A program made the translations under genes and the position numbers. The notes under the pieces were generated by a model. That model was not told the origin of the DNA. It did not search any database and was given only the letters and a program-made list of their open reading frames with translations. A stretch of 6,104 nt of DNA from Pseudomonadota bacterium (GTDB lineage Bacteria > Pseudomonadota > Alphaproteobacteria > Acetobacterales > Acetobacteraceae), in NCBI GenBank assembly GCA_021845835.1, contig JAJZVE010000302.1, positions 1 through 6,104 on the forward strand. Direction: 5' to 3'. Shown here one piece after another: positions 5,509 through 6,104 of the stretch (the stretch's first letter is position 1; every line of letters begins with the position of its first letter).

Positions 5509-6104
5509 TTACCGCGGGAACCCATCATATTCGGGCAGCTTCATGGACGCGGTGTATTCGGACGCCCAGCGCGCCGGCGCAAGCGCCTCGCCAATGTCGG
5601 GCGGTGTTGCGCTGCCGCTGTCGGCGAACATGATATGCCCGCGCCAGACCACCTGTCCGCCCAGAAAGCTGGCAACGATCTGGGCCACCGAGAGCAGGTC
5701 ACGCAGCGGCATCAGCCAGATCGGCGCCGCGGCCACCGGCTCTCCGCGGCGGCGGCCGAGCGCACGGTCGATCCAACGTGCGGCGGCGGCACGCAGTGTC
5801 CAGGCCGCGGCGAACAGGCCGACCGACCCGTTCGAGATTCCGGTCAGCAGGCAGTTCAGCATGGCCCAGAACAGCGGGAACTGGAGCGCCGAGGCGGCGA
5901 AGCCGAGCGGCTGCAGCGCGCGGATGGTGCGCGCCCAGCGCAGCTCATGGGTCCACAGAAGGCGCATGGACGGCTCCGGCACGGCGGTCGCCGGGACGGT
6001 ATCGGCGAGGTCGATCCGCTGGCCCAGCCGGCGCACGAGTTGTCCGAGCACGTTGTCATCGGCCAGATGCCGCACCAGCGCGTGCAACCCGCCGACCTGT
6101 GCCA
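5509..6104 (-). CDS. hpnI: Hopanoid biosynthesis glycosyltransferase HpnI, C-terminal half
   Basis: The frame is open to the right edge, so the N-terminus is missing; 197 residues remain of a protein usually about 380-400 aa. The GT-2/GT21 (ceramide-glucosyltransferase-like) C-terminal signature is clear: GGLHALVRHLADDNVLG (visible residues 4-20, containing the third acidic motif), then HELRWARTIRALQPLG with the xxxRW acceptor-site motif (52-56), hydrophobic membrane spans around ASALQFPLFWAMLNCLL, SVGLFAAAWTLRAAA and LLSVAQIVASFLGG, and WLMPLRDLLS and VVWRGH near the end. HpnI adds N-acetylglucosamine to bacteriohopanetetrol in making glucosaminyl-hopanoids at the inner membrane. It converges on the racemase-family gene with a 14-nt gap and no visible terminator. 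The roughly 35 residues after VVWRGH form an odd tail ending MKLPEYDGFPR, which contains a 22-nt repeat shared with the lactonase-like gene. Confidence 0.9.
   Translation of the reverse strand, partial: AQVGGLHALVRHLADDNVLGQLVRRLGQRIDLADTVPATAVPEPSMRLLWTHELRWARTIRALQPLGFAASALQFPLFWAMLNCLLTGISNGSVGLFAAAWTLRAAAARWIDRALGRRRGEPVAAAPIWLMPLRDLLSVAQIVASFLGGQVVWRGHIMFADSGSATPPDIGEALAPARWASEYTASMKLPEYDGFPR
5525..5546 (-). repeat. 22-nt repeat, copy B (last codons of hpnI)
   Basis: Read on the minus strand, this is identical to 3679-3700. It is in the reading frame that gives MKLPEY in both genes, five codons (the first split by the repeat's end) before the hpnI stop codon. Confidence 0.8.

Noticed and set aside
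5508..5521. Imperfect palindrome over the hpnI stop codon (GTT-A-CCGCGG-G-AAC)
   Set aside because: It is short and has a mismatched pair. It lies inside the hpnI coding end and lacks a T-run, so there is no support for a terminator or operator.
1..6104. Defence system, CRISPR, phage or transposon content
   Set aside because: No nuclease, helicase, integrase, transposase, spaced direct repeats or tRNA-like fold was recognised. The genes are metabolic enzymes.

Overview
The window is GC-rich DNA with strong G/C preference at third codon positions. It holds six co-directional plus-strand genes and one convergent minus-strand gene that runs off the right edge. The right-hand gene is the C-terminal half of HpnI, the hopanoid-side-chain glycosyltransferase, so the host is a hopanoid producer. 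Together with the base composition and the catabolic gene content this suggests a proteobacterium, most likely an alphaproteobacterium such as Acetobacteraceae or another Rhodospirillales. That placement is inference; no rRNA or housekeeping marker is present.

Layout: (1) positions 1-645, 3' part of a TcuA-type FAD-dependent dehydrogenase, cut by the window start; (2) a 135-nt spacer with three consecutive inverted repeats; (3) 781-2238, a second, divergent FAD-dependent dehydrogenase; (4) 2235-3014, a short-chain dehydrogenase/reductase whose start overlaps the preceding stop as ATGA; (5) 3046-3630, an isochorismatase-fold hydrolase lacking the usual nucleophilic cysteine; (6) 3641-3660, a perfect 20-bp palindrome in a 50-nt spacer; (7) 3681-4517, a metallo-beta-lactamase-fold lactonase-like enzyme; (8) a 155-nt spacer with another inverted repeat; (9) about 4673-5494, an Asp/Glu-racemase-superfamily enzyme; (10) 5509-6104 on the minus strand, hpnI (partial). 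No stretch longer than 300 nt lacks a gene, and I see no tRNA, rRNA, CRISPR array, transposase or convincing intrinsic terminator.

How the genes may work together: the six plus-strand genes look like one catabolic gene set. They comprise two flavin enzymes for C-C oxidation/reduction, an NAD-type alcohol/ketone dehydrogenase, a lactonase-like hydrolase, an isochorismatase-fold hydrolase and a racemase/isomerase-fold enzyme. All would be cytosolic, with no signal peptides or membrane segments. The combination suggests breakdown of a small cyclic or unsaturated carboxylic acid. The substrate cannot be read from the sequence, and no transporter or regulator lies in the window. I do not recognise the set as a named pathway.

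Most notable observations: an exact 22-nt inverted duplication linking the start of the lactonase gene with the last codons of hpnI; the missing catalytic cysteine in the isochorismatase-fold enzyme; apparent loss of a TcuA-type arginine in the second flavoprotein; and dyad symmetry in three intergenic spacers.
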